6,321 bases of DNA from Candidatus Adiutrix sp. (GTDB taxonomy: Bacteria > Desulfobacterota > Desulfarculia > Adiutricales > Adiutricaceae): NCBI GenBank assembly GCA_031285975.1, contig JAITVE010000116.1:1-6321 (forward strand), read 5' to 3'. The translations under genes were made by a program, and so were the position numbers. Below, piece after piece: positions 5,876 through 6,321 of this stretch. Positions within the stretch are counted from its first letter, which is position 1; every line of letters begins with the position of its first letter. The notes beneath the pieces were generated by a model. It was given only the letters and a program-made list of their open reading frames with translations. It searched no databases and was not told where the DNA came from.

Positions 5876-5903
5876 ATTGTAGAGAACAGAGGCGGAGAGG
5901 CAA
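5876..5903 (-). promoter_or_regulatory. Putative sigma-70 promoter for the V4R/cyclase unit
   Basis: On the minus strand TTGCCT (5898-5903, 4/6) is followed after 16 bases by TACAAT (5876-5881, 5/6). Transcription would start near 5869, about 30 bases before the V4R start codon. The -35 overlaps the edge of the hairpin downstream of purB. The unit may also be read through from purB. Confidence 0.45.
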
Positions 5904-5934
5904 TGTGGGGCCGCCGGGCGGGCGGCTCCCATTG
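5901..5934 (-). other. GC-rich hairpin between purB and the V4R gene
   Basis: On the minus strand a 6-bp core GCCGCC/GGCGGC around loop CGCCC is extended by GGG/CCC past a one-base bulge, and by CAATG/CATTG at the outside. It begins 9 bases after the purB stop codon. No U-tract follows, so intrinsic termination is doubtful. It may protect the purB 3' end, and it overlaps the -35 of the downstream promoter. Confidence 0.4.
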
Positions 5935-5942
5935 TCAGCAAA

Positions 5943-6321
5943 TCAGGCGAAAACGCGGGTGAAGACGGCGTCCACCGAGGCGGTGAAGCGCTCGGGGCTA
6001 AAAACGGCCTCGATTTCAGCGGGGCTCAGGTGGGCGGTGATGTCCGGGTCGCTTGTGACCAGGGCTTTGAAATCCGCGCCGAGGCGGTGGGCTTCCAGGG
6101 CGTCGCGCTGCACGGGGGCGTAGGCCTCCACCCGGCTCAGGCCCTTGTCGCACAGTTTCAGGAGAAGTTCTTGGGAGTTGTGGAGCCCGCCGGTGAGTTC
6201 CACATTGCGGGCCATGCGTTCGGGGCGGACGACCAGGCCGGAGACCAGGCCGGTGAGGCGGGCCAGCATGTAGTCGGCCAGGGAGGTGGAATCCGGCGCG
6301 ATGATGCGTTCCACCGAGGAG
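5943..6321 (-). CDS. purB: Adenylosuccinate lyase, C-terminal part
   Basis: Fumarase/aspartase superfamily enzyme that acts twice in purine synthesis, releasing fumarate from SAICAR and from adenylosuccinate. Only the last 125 residues are visible; the gene runs off the right edge. The visible part starts SSVERIIAPDST, the end of the conserved ISHSSxER region, and continues through the C-terminal helical domain (DYMLARLTGLV, ELTGGLHNSQELLLKL, KGLSRVEAY, VQRDALEA, DITAHLSPAEIEAVF) to the typical terminus FTRVFA. GGLHNSQELLL is a little unusual beside the common GGLxFSQxVLL. The GTG near 6314 is an internal valine codon, not a start. It is 103 bases upstream of the V4R gene with no obvious functional link. 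Confidence 0.9.
   Translation of the reverse strand, partial: SSVERIIAPDSTSLADYMLARLTGLVSGLVVRPERMARNVELTGGLHNSQELLLKLCDKGLSRVEAYAPVQRDALEAHRLGADFKALVTSDPDITAHLSPAEIEAVFSPERFTASVDAVFTRVFA

Overview
The window is GC-rich, and every gene I can support lies on the minus strand. In transcription order (high to low coordinates) they are: the C-terminal end of adenylosuccinate lyase (purB), a small V4R-domain sensor-like protein, a soluble GGDEF diguanylate cyclase, leucyl-tRNA synthetase (leuS), and a methyl-accepting chemotaxis protein (MCP) cut by the left edge. The style suggests a free-living Gram-negative, most likely a deltaproteobacterium/Desulfobacterota relative: a HAMP-less MCP, a V4R protein beside a cyclase, REP-type palindromes and high GC. 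This lineage call is an inference from gene style, not a placement.

Right part (about 4120-6321): purB enters from the right edge and stops at 5943. A 103-base gap holds a GC-rich hairpin and a plausible sigma-70 promoter. It drives a two-gene unit, the V4R protein (5315-5839) and, 10 bases after its stop codon, the cyclase (4270-5304). A rho-independent terminator at 4122-4147 closes this unit. The V4R protein carries the exact spacing of the Cys/Glu/Cys/Cys zinc tetrad known from MopR-type phenol sensors. The cyclase has an intact GGEEF active site and RxxD inhibitory site but no membrane segment. The pair looks like a soluble ligand-to-c-di-GMP module, analogous to H-NOX/cyclase pairs.

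Middle gap (about 3726-4120): no convincing gene. It holds two REP-like palindromes in direct orientation whose stems differ by compensatory changes, a very strong 14-bp hairpin, and three copies of a 9-mer. This looks like an intergenic repeat cluster. Short reading frames across it are repeat translations.

Left part: leuS (1196-3625) has a strong promoter of its own (TTGACC, 18 bases, TATAAT) and a short structured leader. The enzyme belongs to a divergent LeuRS type with HVGN in place of HIGH and no visible leucine-specific insertion before KMSKS; its editing domain looks intact. The MCP follows from its own promoter in the 185-base gap. It has two membrane segments, almost no periplasmic domain and no recognisable HAMP. 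Apart from the V4R/cyclase pair the neighbours look functionally independent.
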